Assembly (NCBI RefSeq): GCF_900130075.1
Contig: NZ_LT671418.1
Coordinates: 744,001-808,000, forward strand
Reading direction: 5' to 3'
DNA length: 64,000 bases
DNA from: Herminiimonas arsenitoxidans
Lineage (GTDB): Bacteria > Pseudomonadota > Gammaproteobacteria > Burkholderiales > Burkholderiaceae_D
Part shown: one piece after another, positions 35,550 through 44,592 of the stretch
Layout of the letters: each line of letters starts with the position of its first letter
How positions within the stretch are numbered: the stretch's first letter is position 1
The notes under the pieces: generated by a model
Database searches by the model: none
The model's input: the letters and a program-made list of their open reading frames with translations, nothing else
Told to the model about the DNA's origin: nothing
Position numbers and translations under genes: made by a program

Positions 35550-37976
35550 ATGACTATTCGCCTACGCATCACCCTCCTCGTCATCTTCACCTTCATTGCC
35601 ATTTCGCTGATTGGTGGCTATGCCGTATTCCAGTCGCGCGGTAGCGCGGTGGAAGTAAGGACGGTGACCGAAGGCGTCGTACCCAGCACACTCGCGTCGT
35701 CCGATCTGGTTGCGCAACTTAAAGAAGTGCAGTTATCGGCTATGGCCATCGTGTCGGAGCCGGATGAACAAATCGCGATACAAAACAACGAAAAATTAAC
35801 CGGCAAGAAAGCCATACTGGAAAAAGCACTCGATCTGCAATTGGCGCAAGTCGATAGTCCAACGCAACGCGGCCTGGTCGAACAGGCGAAGGAAAGTCTG
35901 GTCAATTACTTCGATGCCATCGACAGCACGATGAAGCTCAAGCTGGCTGGCAAGGATGAAATCGCTAAAGCTTCCCTGTTCGGTAATGTGGTGCAGTTCC
36001 AGCAAGAACTGGAACAAATCATCGACACACTCAGAATCGAAAAAAATCGCAGTAAAGACGTCGCGATTGCCGCATTGAATGAAAATCTGGCGACCACCAC
36101 TACTGCAATTACTGTCGTCACCATCTTCGCCGTCATCTTCCTTACTATCATCGGCTTCCTGCTGTATCGCCAGATCACCGGCCCTATCAGCCGCATGCAA
36201 AAAATGATGAGCGAAATCGCAGCGAGTCAGGACTTTACACGCCGCGTGCCTATCGCGCGCATGGATGAAGTTGGCCATTCGATCAAAGCCTTTAACGGCA
36301 TGCTGGAAAAAATTCAGGAAGCATCTGCACTGGTGCGTCAAAAAACCGCAGACATCCAGACCATGCTGCAAAACATCCCGCAAGGTATCTTGACCATCGT
36401 CGATGGCAACAAGATCCATCCGGAGTATTCGGCTTATCTGGAAACTGTCTTCGAAACCAAAGACATCGTCGGCCGAGACATCATGGACTTCGTCTTCGCC
36501 GATACCAATCTTGGCGCAGACACCTTGGCGCAGATGGAAGCAATCGGCGGTGCTTGCATAGGTGAAGACTTGATGAACTTCGAGTTCAACCAGCATTTGA
36601 TGGTGGGCGAAATCGAAAAACGCATGACCGATGGCCGTGTCAAAATTCTCGATCTGAGCTGGTCACCTATCGTTGATGAAAACGACATGATCGTCCGTCT
36701 GATGCTGTGCGTACGCGATGTGACTGAACTGCGCCAACTCGCAGCAGAAGCCAACGAACAAAAACGTGAACTCGAAATCATTGGTGAAATCCTCGCCGTC
36801 AGCCAGGATAAATTCCACGAATTCATCACCAGTTCGATCAAGTTTATCGATGAAAACGAACACGTGATCCGCCACAACAACGAAGCCAGCGCCTTTGCCG
36901 TCGCCAAGCTGTTCCGCAATATGCACACCATCAAGGGCAATGGCCGCACATACGGCTTGTTGCATCTGGCCGATATCGTGCATGAAGCCGAACAGCATTA
37001 CGAAGAATTGCGCGATCCGAATAGCGGCCGTGCGTGGGATCAAGCGCTGCTGCTGGATGAGCTGGCCGGCGTCCGCGCTGCAGTCGAGCGTTATGCACGC
37101 ATCAATGAAGTCAGCCTGAGCCGTCAAGGTCCGGGCCGCGGTGGCAAGGTCGATAGCCATTTGATGATAGACAAGAAGCATATTCAAGAAAGCCTGCACA
37201 GACTGGAAACCGTCAATACCGCCAACCTGCATGAACTGGTCGCAGTACGCAATGCTGTGCGTCGTACTCTGCGCCTGCTTGGCACCGAGCGCATCGATGA
37301 AACGCTGGCAGGCGTCATCGAATCGATGCCGGCTCTGGCACAAGAACTGGGCAAAAAAGCACCGACAATCAGCATCAAGGATGGCGGCTACGTCATCCAT
37401 AACCAGATTAGCGGTTTGCTCAAAAATGTCTTCATGCACCTGATCCGCAACGCGATGGATCACGGCCTGGAAACACCGGAAGTACGCGTTGCGCAAGGCA
37501 AGCCGGAAGCCGGCAAGATCAGCCTGCACATGCGCCAGGTAGATCAAATGCTGCAAATTTCATTGCGCGACGACGGTCGTGGCTTGGCGTTGAATCGCAT
37601 ACGCAAGATAGCCGCTGAAAAAGGCCTCAGCGATGTACCGGAACAATTAGACGATCTGGCTGCAGCGCGCTTGATCCTGCAAGCTGGCTTCTCCACTGCT
37701 GAAAAAATCACCGATGTTTCCGGCCGAGGTGTTGGCATGGATGCGGTGCTGGCTTTTGTCAGTCGCGAGAATGGCAACATCGATATCCGCTTTGACGACA
37801 ATGCCGTGGGTGCGGATTTCCGCCAGTTCAGCATCATCGTTTCACTGCCGGCAGCGTTTGCCGTTAAAGCCGATGCAGCCGACGACGATCTGTTGCAGGA
37901 ACTGTTGCAGACGCCATTGTCGGAACACGGCAGCGTACCGCCTAATTCCGGTGATACCGATAGTCAGGTTGCCTGA
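35550..37976 (+). CDS. Membrane-bound CheA-like histidine kinase (4HB sensor-HAMP-PAS-HPt-HATPase)
   Basis: 808 residues. TM helices at ~5-25 and ~180-205 flank a four-helix-bundle type periplasmic sensor. A HAMP domain (~206-260) and a PAS-like segment (~270-390, IPQGILTIVDGNKIH) follow. A CheA-type HPt domain has H459 in NMHTIKGNGRTYG, and a CheA-type HATPase has N634 in LIRNAMDHGLE, then DDGRGLALNRI and SGRGVGMDAV. The chain ends ~45 residues after the HATPase, so the CheW-like domain that couples CheA to receptors is missing. Receptor and kinase appear fused. Start ATG 35550 follows GGGAAT; ATG 35535 is rejected. First of four genes. Confidence 0.85.
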   Translation: MTIRLRITLLVIFTFIAISLIGGYAVFQSRGSAVEVRTVTEGVVPSTLASSDLVAQLKEVQLSAMAIVSEPDEQIAIQNNEKLTGKKAILEKALDLQLAQVDSPTQRGLVEQAKESLVNYFDAIDSTMKLKLAGKDEIAKASLFGNVVQFQQELEQIIDTLRIEKNRSKDVAIAALNENLATTTTAITVVTIFAVIFLTIIGFLLYRQITGPISRMQKMMSEIAASQDFTRRVPIARMDEVGHSIKAFNGMLEKIQEASALVRQKTADIQTMLQNIPQGILTIVDGNKIHPEYSAYLETVFETKDIVGRDIMDFVFADTNLGADTLAQMEAIGGACIGEDLMNFEFNQHLMVGEIEKRMTDGRVKILDLSWSPIVDENDMIVRLMLCVRDVTELRQLAAEANEQKRELEIIGEILAVSQDKFHEFITSSIKFIDENEHVIRHNNEASAFAVAKLFRNMHTIKGNGRTYGLLHLADIVHEAEQHYEELRDPNSGRAWDQALLLDELAGVRAAVERYARINEVSLSRQGPGRGGKVDSHLMIDKKHIQESLHRLETVNTANLHELVAVRNAVRRTLRLLGTERIDETLAGVIESMPALAQELGKKAPTISIKDGGYVIHNQISGLLKNVFMHLIRNAMDHGLETPEVRVAQGKPEAGKISLHMRQVDQMLQISLRDDGRGLALNRIRKIAAEKGLSDVPEQLDDLAAARLILQAGFSTAEKITDVSGRGVGMDAVLAFVSRENGNIDIRFDDNAVGADFRQFSIIVSLPAAFAVKADAADDDLLQELLQTPLSEHGSVPPNSGDTDSQVA

Positions 37977-38040
37977 GCGTGCCAGCACTCGATAAAGACA
38001 CATCGCATTTGAACAACTGAACAGAGAATCGATTTTCATC

Positions 38041-38760
38041 ATGCTCAACTCCATTATTTTTTTCGCACTCGGTCTGCTGTGTTGCGGCATCGTCCAGCAA
38101 TGGCGCATCAAAAAACTGAGACAGCGTCTGTCCGGCATGGTTGATATTGCACAAGCACAGGCGCTGGAACAGGATTTGCAAAACGTGATGCAGGATATGC
38201 AGCAAAAGATGGAGCAGCATCAGGAATTACTGGAGCAGGAAAAACTGTTGAATCAGGATCAGCTCTCGCAATTGCAGGAAGAACATGCGCAATTGATCCA
38301 AAGCCTGTCGGACCGCAATGCCGACAGCAATGCAGTCGCCGTAGAAAACTGCGAACGTGCCGCCGATACCATCACGCGTCTGATGGGCTTGATCAAAACC
38401 TTCGAACGCTGGCATGACGATATGGGCATGCTGATCAAGCACAACCGCGAAATGCGCGTGAAGAACGATGAGTTCGCACTGATCGTCAATCAAGTCATCA
38501 TCGTCGCTCTCAACGCTTCCATTGAAGCAGCGCGCGCCGGCGAACACGGTCGCGGCTTTGCCGTGGTCGCTTCCGAAGTACGCTCACTGGCACAGCGTGC
38601 AGAGAAATTATCCAAGAGCTACCGCAGCAACCTGCATGAGAACGATTTGATCACCACCACGACATTTCAGGATCTGCAGGCTGGCGGCAAGATGATCATC
38701 AGTGCCGTCATCGGTCTGAATCTGGCCAACGACAAAACCAAAGAAGCGCTCACCACATAA
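38041..38760 (+). CDS. Short membrane-anchored MCP-tip protein
   Basis: 239 residues. One N-terminal TM helix (~3-20) leads into a long glutamine- and glutamate-rich coiled coil (~30-105). The highly conserved chemoreceptor hairpin tip then appears (158-187, starting [19 protein letters not shown] and followed by EVRSLAQRA). No periplasmic sensor or HAMP is present, and only ~50 residues follow the tip, far less than a normal receptor signalling domain. It may be a scaffold or adaptor that contacts the CheA-like kinase encoded upstream (inference). It starts 64 bp after the kinase gene. Confidence 0.82.
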   Translation: MLNSIIFFALGLLCCGIVQQWRIKKLRQRLSGMVDIAQAQALEQDLQNVMQDMQQKMEQHQELLEQEKLLNQDQLSQLQEEHAQLIQSLSDRNADSNAVAVENCERAADTITRLMGLIKTFERWHDDMGMLIKHNREMRVKNDEFALIVNQVIIVALNASIEAARAGEHGRGFAVVASEVRSLAQRAEKLSKSYRSNLHENDLITTTTFQDLQAGGKMIISAVIGLNLANDKTKEALTT

Positions 38761-38766
38761 AGCATC

Positions 38767-39318
38767 ATGATCAGCACACAAGCACAAGACGGTTTTGACC
38801 ATTTACTCATACGCTCGCTGAAAGCCAGCCTGCCCGGCTCGATAGAAAACTGCGACATCGGCATCACCAGCGACGTGACAGGAATCGAAGGCCAGGAATC
38901 CGTCGTTCTCACCGTTTCTTCCTATTTGTTCCGCTTGATGGTGATGATCCATTTCAAGGCAGATGCCACAACCATGGAATACATGGCACGCATGAATGGC
39001 ATGCAAGTAGAAGAAATGAATCAACAATCCTTCCACGATGCACTTGCGGAATACGGCAATCTTTGCTGCGGCATTCTGAATCGTGAACTGGGTGCATTCT
39101 TCCCGCACATAGGCATGTCCACACCCAACTTCATCGATGGGCAGTGCATGAGCTACATACAAATGCTCAATTGCAGCCACGTTCAGCATTTTGTAGTTGG
39201 CGTCGATGGCGCAGCACTCTTCCACGTCAGTCTGTGCGTCAGTGCGTATGCCGATCTGGATTTTGAAGTGACAGAAGATGAAGAAAACGCCAATACCGGC
39301 GAGCTTGAATTATTTTAA
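38767..39318 (+). CDS. CheX-like CheY phosphatase-family protein
   Basis: 183 residues with the CheC/CheX/FliY fold signature. The helix ALAEYGNLCCGILNREL carries E95-x2-N98, the catalytic E/S-x2-N pair that removes phosphate from CheY-P. A C-terminal beta strand region (FVVGVDGAALFHVSLCVSA) and an acidic tail follow. It starts 6 bp after the MCP-tip gene and ends 18 bp before a CheY gene, so the natural substrate is probably that CheY. The four cysteines are not known ligands in this family. Confidence 0.8.
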   Translation: MISTQAQDGFDHLLIRSLKASLPGSIENCDIGITSDVTGIEGQESVVLTVSSYLFRLMVMIHFKADATTMEYMARMNGMQVEEMNQQSFHDALAEYGNLCCGILNRELGAFFPHIGMSTPNFIDGQCMSYIQMLNCSHVQHFVVGVDGAALFHVSLCVSAYADLDFEVTEDEENANTGELELF

Positions 39319-39336
39319 TTAAACGAAAAGAAAAAC

Positions 39337-39702
39337 ATGGCACAAATACTGGTAGTCGACGATTCCGCCACAGTCCGCAATGAAGTGGGCGATTTTTTGA
39401 AGAAGAACGATCTGGATGTCATCCTCGCCGTGGATGGTCGCGATGGCTTGGCCAAGCTGAAGAGTGATAGCAGCATCAAGCTCGTGATCTCCGACGTGAA
39501 TATGCCGAATATGGATGGCCTCACGATGGCAGAAAAAATCCGTAGTGAACTCGGTAACTCGAGCGTCAACATCATCATGCTGACTACCGAGAATTCACCA
39601 TTGATGAAAGAACGCGGCAAGGCTGCCGGCATCAAGGGTTGGATCGTTAAACCGTTCAAAGGTGATGCAGTCTTGGCGACGTTCAAGAAATTGGTCGCCT
39701 GA
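39337..39702 (+). CDS. Single-domain CheY-like response regulator
   Basis: 121 residues, receiver domain only. Acidic pocket D8/D9, phosphoacceptor D53 (LVISDVNMPNMDG), Thr in IMLTTEN and the conserved Lys in IVKPFKG are all present. It has no output domain, so it works by protein contact, as CheY does. It closes the four-gene module kinase/MCP-tip/CheX/CheY; phosphotransfer from H459 of the kinase is expected. Whether it reaches the flagellar motor or another target cannot be told. Confidence 0.92.
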   Translation: MAQILVVDDSATVRNEVGDFLKKNDLDVILAVDGRDGLAKLKSDSSIKLVISDVNMPNMDGLTMAEKIRSELGNSSVNIIMLTTENSPLMKERGKAAGIKGWIVKPFKGDAVLATFKKLVA

Positions 39703-39774
39703 TAGCGCCCTGCTTCCAGACACTGCAATCTCTCCTTCAGCCTGCGTCAATACCAGCATTTGACGCAGTGCTTC

Positions 39775-39799
39775 AAAAAAAGACGCCATTGCTGGCGTC
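39775..39799 (-). terminator. Intrinsic terminator of gltS
   Basis: On the minus strand a GACGCCA stem, four-base loop and TGGCGTC stem (39782-39799 on the plus map) are followed by seven T residues. It lies 37 bp after the gltS stop. Confidence 0.85.
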
Positions 39800-39835
39800 C
39801 ATGTTCAAGCTCACAACATTATTCCTACAGCACTG

Positions 39836-41047
39836 TCAGTTATAAATCGGCAGTGCCAGGAATAATTTAATGACGAGCGCATTCGCGATGTCGATAAAGA
39901 ATGCGCTGACCATAGGCACCACCAGGAAAGCCACGTGCGACGGTCCGAAGCGCCCTGTCACCGCCTGCATGTTGGCAATCGCCGTCGGCGTTGCACCCAA
40001 GCCAAAACCACAATGCCCAGCGGCCAGCACTGCCGCATCGTAATTCGAGCCCATCACGCGGAACGTCACAAAGGCGGCATACGCTGCCATTGCCACTGCC
40101 TGTACTGTCAGGATCAGCAAGACCGGCAAAGCCAGCGTCGCCAGATCCCACAAACGCAAACTCATCAGCGCCATCGCCAGAAACAGCGACAAGCTGACGT
40201 TACCCAACACTTGAATCGCGCGCTCAAAAATCTTATATCCAACCAGCAGCGACAAACCATTACTCAGCAAGACGCCGACAAACAGTACACAAACAAAAGT
40301 CGGCAGTTCAAACGCAGTGCCGTTCAATTGATTCGCAATCGTGGTACCAGCAGAAAGACTTACTGCAATCAAGGCAAGTGCTTCTATGAAGGCCTGCGGT
40401 GTAATCAGCTGCACTGCTTTCGGTTGTTCAAAGCTCTGCTGCACCTCATCATCGCTTGCTTGTGTGTCTGCAGTTGCTTGCAACTTGAAGCGTTTTACCA
40501 AGAAACCTGCCACCGGCCCACCAACCAGCCCGCCCAACACCAGACCGAAGGTAGCGCAAGCGATGGCGATTTCGGTCGCTGCTGCCAGGCCATGTCGTTC
40601 CGCAAATACCTTGCCCCAGGCTGCTCCGGTACCGTGACCACCAGAAAGCGAAATGGATGCACCCAGCAAACCGATCAAGGGATCGAGTCCCATGATTTTT
40701 GCCATGCTGATGCCGATGATATTTTGCGCGACCAGCAATCCCAGCACCACTGCCAGGAACAAGGCTAGCGTGCGACCGCCGGCTTTCAAGCTGGCGAGAT
40801 TCGCATTCAGACCAATAGTGGCAAAGAAAGCCAGCATGAGCGGCCCTTGCAAGCCGCCATCGAACTGCACTTGTACGTTTGAGAAGCCACGCAGCGCAAA
40901 TAGCAGCAAGGCGACCAATAGGCCGCCGACTACCGGCTCGGGAATACTGTAGGTTTTGAGAAAGGAAGAAGACGAGACCAACTTGCGTCCCAATAACAAC
41001 ACCAGCGATGCAGCCACCAGCGTTTCCAGAATGTCGAAACTAATCAT
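39836..41047 (-). CDS. gltS: Sodium/glutamate symporter GltS
   Basis: Inner-membrane Na+-coupled glutamate uptake protein of 403 residues with ~10 hydrophobic helices. Recognisable family stretches are TYSIPEPVVGGLL near residue 35, the glycine-rich reentrant loop SLSGGHGTGAAWG near 150, and the repeat-related GHCGFGLGATPTAIANM near 345. Both loops are hallmarks of the ESS/GltS family. A strong intrinsic terminator follows. The gene stands alone; no regulator is adjacent on the same strand. Confidence 0.93.
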   Translation of the reverse strand: MISFDILETLVAASLVLLLGRKLVSSSSFLKTYSIPEPVVGGLLVALLLFALRGFSNVQVQFDGGLQGPLMLAFFATIGLNANLASLKAGGRTLALFLAVVLGLLVAQNIIGISMAKIMGLDPLIGLLGASISLSGGHGTGAAWGKVFAERHGLAAATEIAIACATFGLVLGGLVGGPVAGFLVKRFKLQATADTQASDDEVQQSFEQPKAVQLITPQAFIEALALIAVSLSAGTTIANQLNGTAFELPTFVCVLFVGVLLSNGLSLLVGYKIFERAIQVLGNVSLSLFLAMALMSLRLWDLATLALPVLLILTVQAVAMAAYAAFVTFRVMGSNYDAAVLAAGHCGFGLGATPTAIANMQAVTGRFGPSHVAFLVVPMVSAFFIDIANALVIKLFLALPIYN

Positions 41048-41206
41048 TTACTCCCTTTCGGTTCTTTGACCCTAGATCAGAAAATACCAGATAACAATGT
41101 CTTGGAGAAGACAAAGACTGGGCATTCAAGCGCTGATCATTAAATTGTTCAAGGGAATGCGACACTGGTGATTTTCAAAAATTGCTCATGCTGATAACGC
41201 GCACCT

Positions 41207-42103
41207 TCAAGCAACTGCAATTGCTCCTTCAGCCGGCATCGGCGTTACCGACAAGCGCAGCGCTTCGGAGAACGAAGTCAGCGCTGGCGTCCATGTATTC
41301 GTTTCCGCCGCGACAAAATAGGTATTCACTTCACCCAGTCTAGCCGACAATGCCAGACTGTAAATCGGGAAACGATGTTGATGCGCATCAAAGACCACCT
41401 TCGGTATAAGCGCATAACCCATCCCCGCACCAACGCAGCCAAGAATCGCATCCAGCGACCCAAAGTCCACCATGCGCGACGAGTACACGCCGCTATCTGA
41501 TAACAAGACATCGACCCGCTGACGATAACTGCAACCCTGTCCAAAAACGAGAAAAGTGGATGAAGCCAATTCTTCGGCTGATGGCATGACAGTCAGCGGT
41601 GTCGCTGAAACCAGCACCAACTCTTCCTTGTAAGCCTTGAATTGATAGAGGCGTGGATTCTCCAGCTTGCCTGCGATGAACACGCAATCGAAGCGCCCTT
41701 CGTTCAAACCGGCAACCAGATCGGCCGTTGGGCCAGTTGTGAGCTTTAGATCGACTTCAGGAAAAGCAGAGTGGAAATGCGTGAGTAATGGCGGAAGTCT
41801 GAGCGCCGTCGTAGTTTCCATCGCCCCAACACGCAAACTGCCGCTGATATGTCCGCCTTTGAACAAGGCTATCGCTTCGTCATGCGCCTGAATAATCCGT
41901 TCAGCATAGGTCATCATCGTAAAGCCGGCAGAAGTCAGACGCACACGCCCACCGCGATCGATCAGTTGCACACCGACTTCATCTTCCATTTTCTTGATAT
42001 GTGCCGTCACATTGGATTGCACCGTGTGATGGCGCTCGGCCGCCGCGACAAAGCTACCGGTTTCGGCAACGGCTATGAACAGGCGTAATGACTTCAAATC
42101 CAT
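41207..42103 (-). CDS. LysR-type transcriptional regulator
   Basis: 298 residues: N-terminal helix-turn-helix (LRLFIAVAETGSFVAAAERHHTVQSNVTAHIKKMEDE) and a periplasmic-binding-like effector domain. It diverges from a YbfB-type MFS gene, 137 bp between starts, with clean GTGATAC palindromes in the gap. The likely role is control of that transporter and the GST gene behind it (inference). The effector is unknown. Confidence 0.9.
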   Translation of the reverse strand: MDLKSLRLFIAVAETGSFVAAAERHHTVQSNVTAHIKKMEDEVGVQLIDRGGRVRLTSAGFTMMTYAERIIQAHDEAIALFKGGHISGSLRVGAMETTTALRLPPLLTHFHSAFPEVDLKLTTGPTADLVAGLNEGRFDCVFIAGKLENPRLYQFKAYKEELVLVSATPLTVMPSAEELASSTFLVFGQGCSYRQRVDVLLSDSGVYSSRMVDFGSLDAILGCVGAGMGYALIPKVVFDAHQHRFPIYSLALSARLGEVNTYFVAAETNTWTPALTSFSEALRLSVTPMPAEGAIAVA

Positions 42104-42133
42104 AAGAGCACCTTGATATCAACATCTCTAAAT

Positions 42134-42183
42134 GTGATACAGCTTATCACTACTAATCGTTTGTAGTGTTCAGCATGTATCAC
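42134..42183. promoter_or_regulatory. GTGATA palindromes between LysR regulator and MFS gene
   Basis: GTGATA-CAGCT-TATCAC (42134-42150) is a perfect inverted repeat. A further inverted GTATCAC half lies at 42177-42183. The T-N11-A-like dyad and position suit LysR-type binding. Confidence 0.6.
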
Positions 42184-42240
42184 TATGATCCTATTAACAG
42201 GATCGCTATTTCGCCTGCCCTATTACTCGATGGAACACAC

Positions 42241-43455
42241 ATGGCCACACGTACCGACCTACCCGCTATCGCCGTTGGCATGAGTGCAACTTTGGCTGCA
42301 GTCGGTTTGGCACGGCTCGCGTACACGCCACTCTTGCCGGCTGTCATCCATCACGGCTGGTTCTTGAGTTCACAAGCCGTTTACCTCGGCGCCGCCAATT
42401 TACTTGGGTATCTGCTTGGCTCGCTGATGGCGTATCGCTTATCCGAACGCTTTGAGGCACGTGGACTGTTAGGCATGGCCTTCCTTAGTGTCGTACTGAG
42501 TTTTATCTTATGCTCGCTGCCGGGCCCATTTGTCTGGTTTTTCTTCTGGCGTTTTGTGTCAGGCGCCGCCGGCGGCATCTTGATGGTGGTCGGCCCATCG
42601 CTGGCATTGATGGCCGCTTCCACTGGACGAAAAACGACTGTTGCCTCCTTCGTCTTCACCGGCATAGGCATGGGCGCAATACTCTCTGCGACGGTAGTAC
42701 CACTGCTACTCAGCATCAGCTTGACGGGTGCCTGGTTGGCACTCGGCGCCATCACCCTGCTTGCGGGCCTTGCCTGCGATTGGGGCTTGCGTCGCATCCG
42801 TGTGCAGCAAGCGGAAACACCAGCACAGCAAACAGTAGATTCATCACCTGTGCAAGCAGTCAGCATCGCCGCACTCATCGTCGTGGTCGCTTACGGCTTC
42901 GACGCTGCCGGCTTCATACCGCACACCGCTTTCTGGGTTGATTTTCTGGATAGAGAAAAATCTCTGGGAACAAGCGCGGCCTCATTCCAATGGCTGTTGT
43001 TCGGAATAGGTGCAATTGCCGGTCCAATGGTTGCCGGTTTTCTTGGGAATCGTTTCGGTTGGCATCGCAGTTTGGCACTGGGATTCTTTATCAAGGCAGC
43101 AGCAATTGCCATTCCCTTACTGTCGATCTCATTCTTCTGGCGCTCGGCATCTTCACTCATCGTCGGCACCATGGTGACCGGATTGGTAGCACTGACATCC
43201 GGGCGCGTCATGGAGCTGGTCGGGCCGAAAGCATACAAACGTGTCTGGGGCATGGGCGCAGCATCCTTCTCCAGCGCGCAGGCTTTGTCTGGTTACGGCA
43301 TGTCTGCCCTCTATGGCGTGCTCGGCACCTACGTACCACTCTTCGCCATCGGTAGCATCTTGCTCGCAAGCGGTGGCCTGCTCATTATGCTCACACCAAA
43401 AGCACACACTTCCCCTGCGGCAGCCGCGCTGGCTTTATCTAAAAAAGGAAATTGA
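42241..43455 (+). CDS. YbfB/YjiJ-family MFS transporter
   Basis: 404 residues with twelve predicted helices. The early GLARLAYTPLLPAVI and YLGAANLLGYLLG stretches are typical of YbfB/YjiJ proteins. Start ATG 42241 is preferred, with GATGGAA just upstream; a GTG at 42166 would add 25 residues inside the operator region. The glutathione S-transferase gene begins one base after the stop, so the two are certainly co-transcribed. The substrate is unknown. Confidence 0.88.
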   Translation: MATRTDLPAIAVGMSATLAAVGLARLAYTPLLPAVIHHGWFLSSQAVYLGAANLLGYLLGSLMAYRLSERFEARGLLGMAFLSVVLSFILCSLPGPFVWFFFWRFVSGAAGGILMVVGPSLALMAASTGRKTTVASFVFTGIGMGAILSATVVPLLLSISLTGAWLALGAITLLAGLACDWGLRRIRVQQAETPAQQTVDSSPVQAVSIAALIVVVAYGFDAAGFIPHTAFWVDFLDREKSLGTSAASFQWLLFGIGAIAGPMVAGFLGNRFGWHRSLALGFFIKAAAIAIPLLSISFFWRSASSLIVGTMVTGLVALTSGRVMELVGPKAYKRVWGMGAASFSSAQALSGYGMSALYGVLGTYVPLFAIGSILLASGGLLIMLTPKAHTSPAAAALALSKKGN

Positions 43456-43456
43456 T

Positions 43457-44056
43457 ATGCAACTCTTCCTCAATCGCACTTCACCTTACGCTCGCGTCGC
43501 GCGTATCGTCGCATTGGAAAAAGGACTGGAATCAAATCTGTTATTACTCTGGAGCGATCCGTGGGCAGACGAAGCAGATTTACTGCAGCGCAATCCTGTC
43601 GGACGCGTCCCAATTTTGATAACTGACCACGGTCAGAGCATTGCAGAATCATTGCTGATTGCGTTGTACCTGGACCAAGCGTCAGACATCAATAAGCTGA
43701 TCCCAGAAAATGATCTGGCGCAAACACTGCATATCGTCGGACTCGGACAAGGTTTGATGGATGCATCTTTCTCGACCATGATCATGCGCAAGCATCATGG
43801 CAATGAGATTGATGCCAGCGTTCTTGGTCAACGCCGCCAGCGCGCCATTGAGCGCACGCTATTGTCATTGAATGAAACCTACAGCGCATTGCCTACGGAT
43901 CGATTGACGCTGGCGGAAATCGTCGTGGCAGTCGCACTGGACTATGTCGCATTTCGATTGCCGCAAGTTGCATGGCAGCAGAAGTACGCGGCCTTAGTCG
44001 ATCTGCACGAACAGATGAAAACGCGCGAGAGCTTTTCGCAAACGGTATTTGCATAA
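43457..44056 (+). CDS. Glutathione S-transferase family protein
   Basis: 199 residues: a thioredoxin-like N-terminal domain (MQLFLNRTSPYARVARIVALEKGL; NPVGRVPILI with cis-Pro; GQSIAESLLIALYLD for glutathione gamma-Glu binding) and an all-helical C-terminal domain. The first active-site region carries Ser (RTSPYAR), as in many bacterial GSTs. The start at 43457 is set by AAAGGAA upstream and the one-base gap to the MFS stop. The pairing with an exporter suggests conjugation and efflux of one compound (inference). Confidence 0.88.
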   Translation: MQLFLNRTSPYARVARIVALEKGLESNLLLLWSDPWADEADLLQRNPVGRVPILITDHGQSIAESLLIALYLDQASDINKLIPENDLAQTLHIVGLGQGLMDASFSTMIMRKHHGNEIDASVLGQRRQRAIERTLLSLNETYSALPTDRLTLAEIVVAVALDYVAFRLPQVAWQQKYAALVDLHEQMKTRESFSQTVFA

Positions 44057-44119
44057 GCCAAGCTGATCGAGCAATGGCAGCAAAAATTTTCTCCACTTTG
44101 CTGCCCTCCAAATATCTAG

Positions 44120-44156
44120 CCAAACAATCATCAAAATACTGTTTGGTTTGTTTTTT
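44120..44156 (+). terminator. Weak intrinsic terminator after GST gene
   Basis: CCAAACA (44120-44126) and TGTTTGG (44140-44146) pair, followed by TTTGTTTTTT. The stem is short and AT-rich, so strength is doubtful. Confidence 0.5.
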
Positions 44157-44160
44157 CATT

Positions 44161-44184
44161 ATATTTCAATTATTATTGAAATAT
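44161..44184. promoter_or_regulatory. 24-bp palindromic operator upstream of arsR
   Basis: Perfect 10-bp arms ATATTTCAAT (44161-44170) and ATTGAAATAT (44175-44184) flank a TATT spacer, 17 bp before the arsR start. Position and TTCAA/TTGAA character suit an ArsR operator. Confidence 0.75.
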
Positions 44185-44200
44185 TGAATTAAGGAGCCAC

Positions 44201-44536
44201 ATGGATACCAAAGACACCATTGCAGCACTCGCCGCACTCGCTCAGGAATCGCGTCTCGCCGTATTTCGCTTGCTGGTTCAGCTTGGCCCAGAAGGCATGG
44301 CAGCCACCAAAATTGGGGAACAGTTGGGCATTGCGCCCTCGTCCATGTCCTTTCACCTCAAGGAGCTGGTGCATGCAAACCTCATCGCGTCACGGCATGA
44401 AGGTCGCTTTGTCATTTACTCGGCCAACTTCAGCACGATGAATGCACTGATTGGCTTTCTGACGGAGAACTGCTGCGGTGGCAATGTGTGCTCGCCGGTT
44501 GTCGCTTGCTGTCCGTCTGAAGACGTGCGCTCTTGA
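44201..44536 (+). CDS. arsR: Arsenic-responsive ArsR repressor
   Basis: 111 residues: winged helix with recognition helix APSSMSFHLKELVHANLI and wing RHEGRFVIYSA. A cysteine-rich C-terminus holds C91, C92, C97, C103 and C104. The absence of the classical CVC box in the DNA-binding helix, together with C-terminal cysteines, matches the Acidithiobacillus-type ArsR group, in which three C-terminal cysteines bind As(III). AAGGAG precedes the ATG. It leads arsR-acr3-arsC-arsH, with its palindromic operator just upstream. Confidence 0.92.
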   Translation: MDTKDTIAALAALAQESRLAVFRLLVQLGPEGMAATKIGEQLGIAPSSMSFHLKELVHANLIASRHEGRFVIYSANFSTMNALIGFLTENCCGGNVCSPVVACCPSEDVRS

Positions 44537-44592
44537 TTTAACTCCGACTATTCTCTGCCAATATCAACAATGCTTACGCTATACAAGGTGTG

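Noticed and set aside
39720..39835. Possible small RNA gene downstream of cheY
   Set aside because: The only structure is the gltS terminator; no promoter-like sequence seen.
43241..43456. 72-codon extension of the GST frame into the MFS gene
   Set aside because: The GST fold begins exactly at the ATG 43457, which has its own ribosome site.
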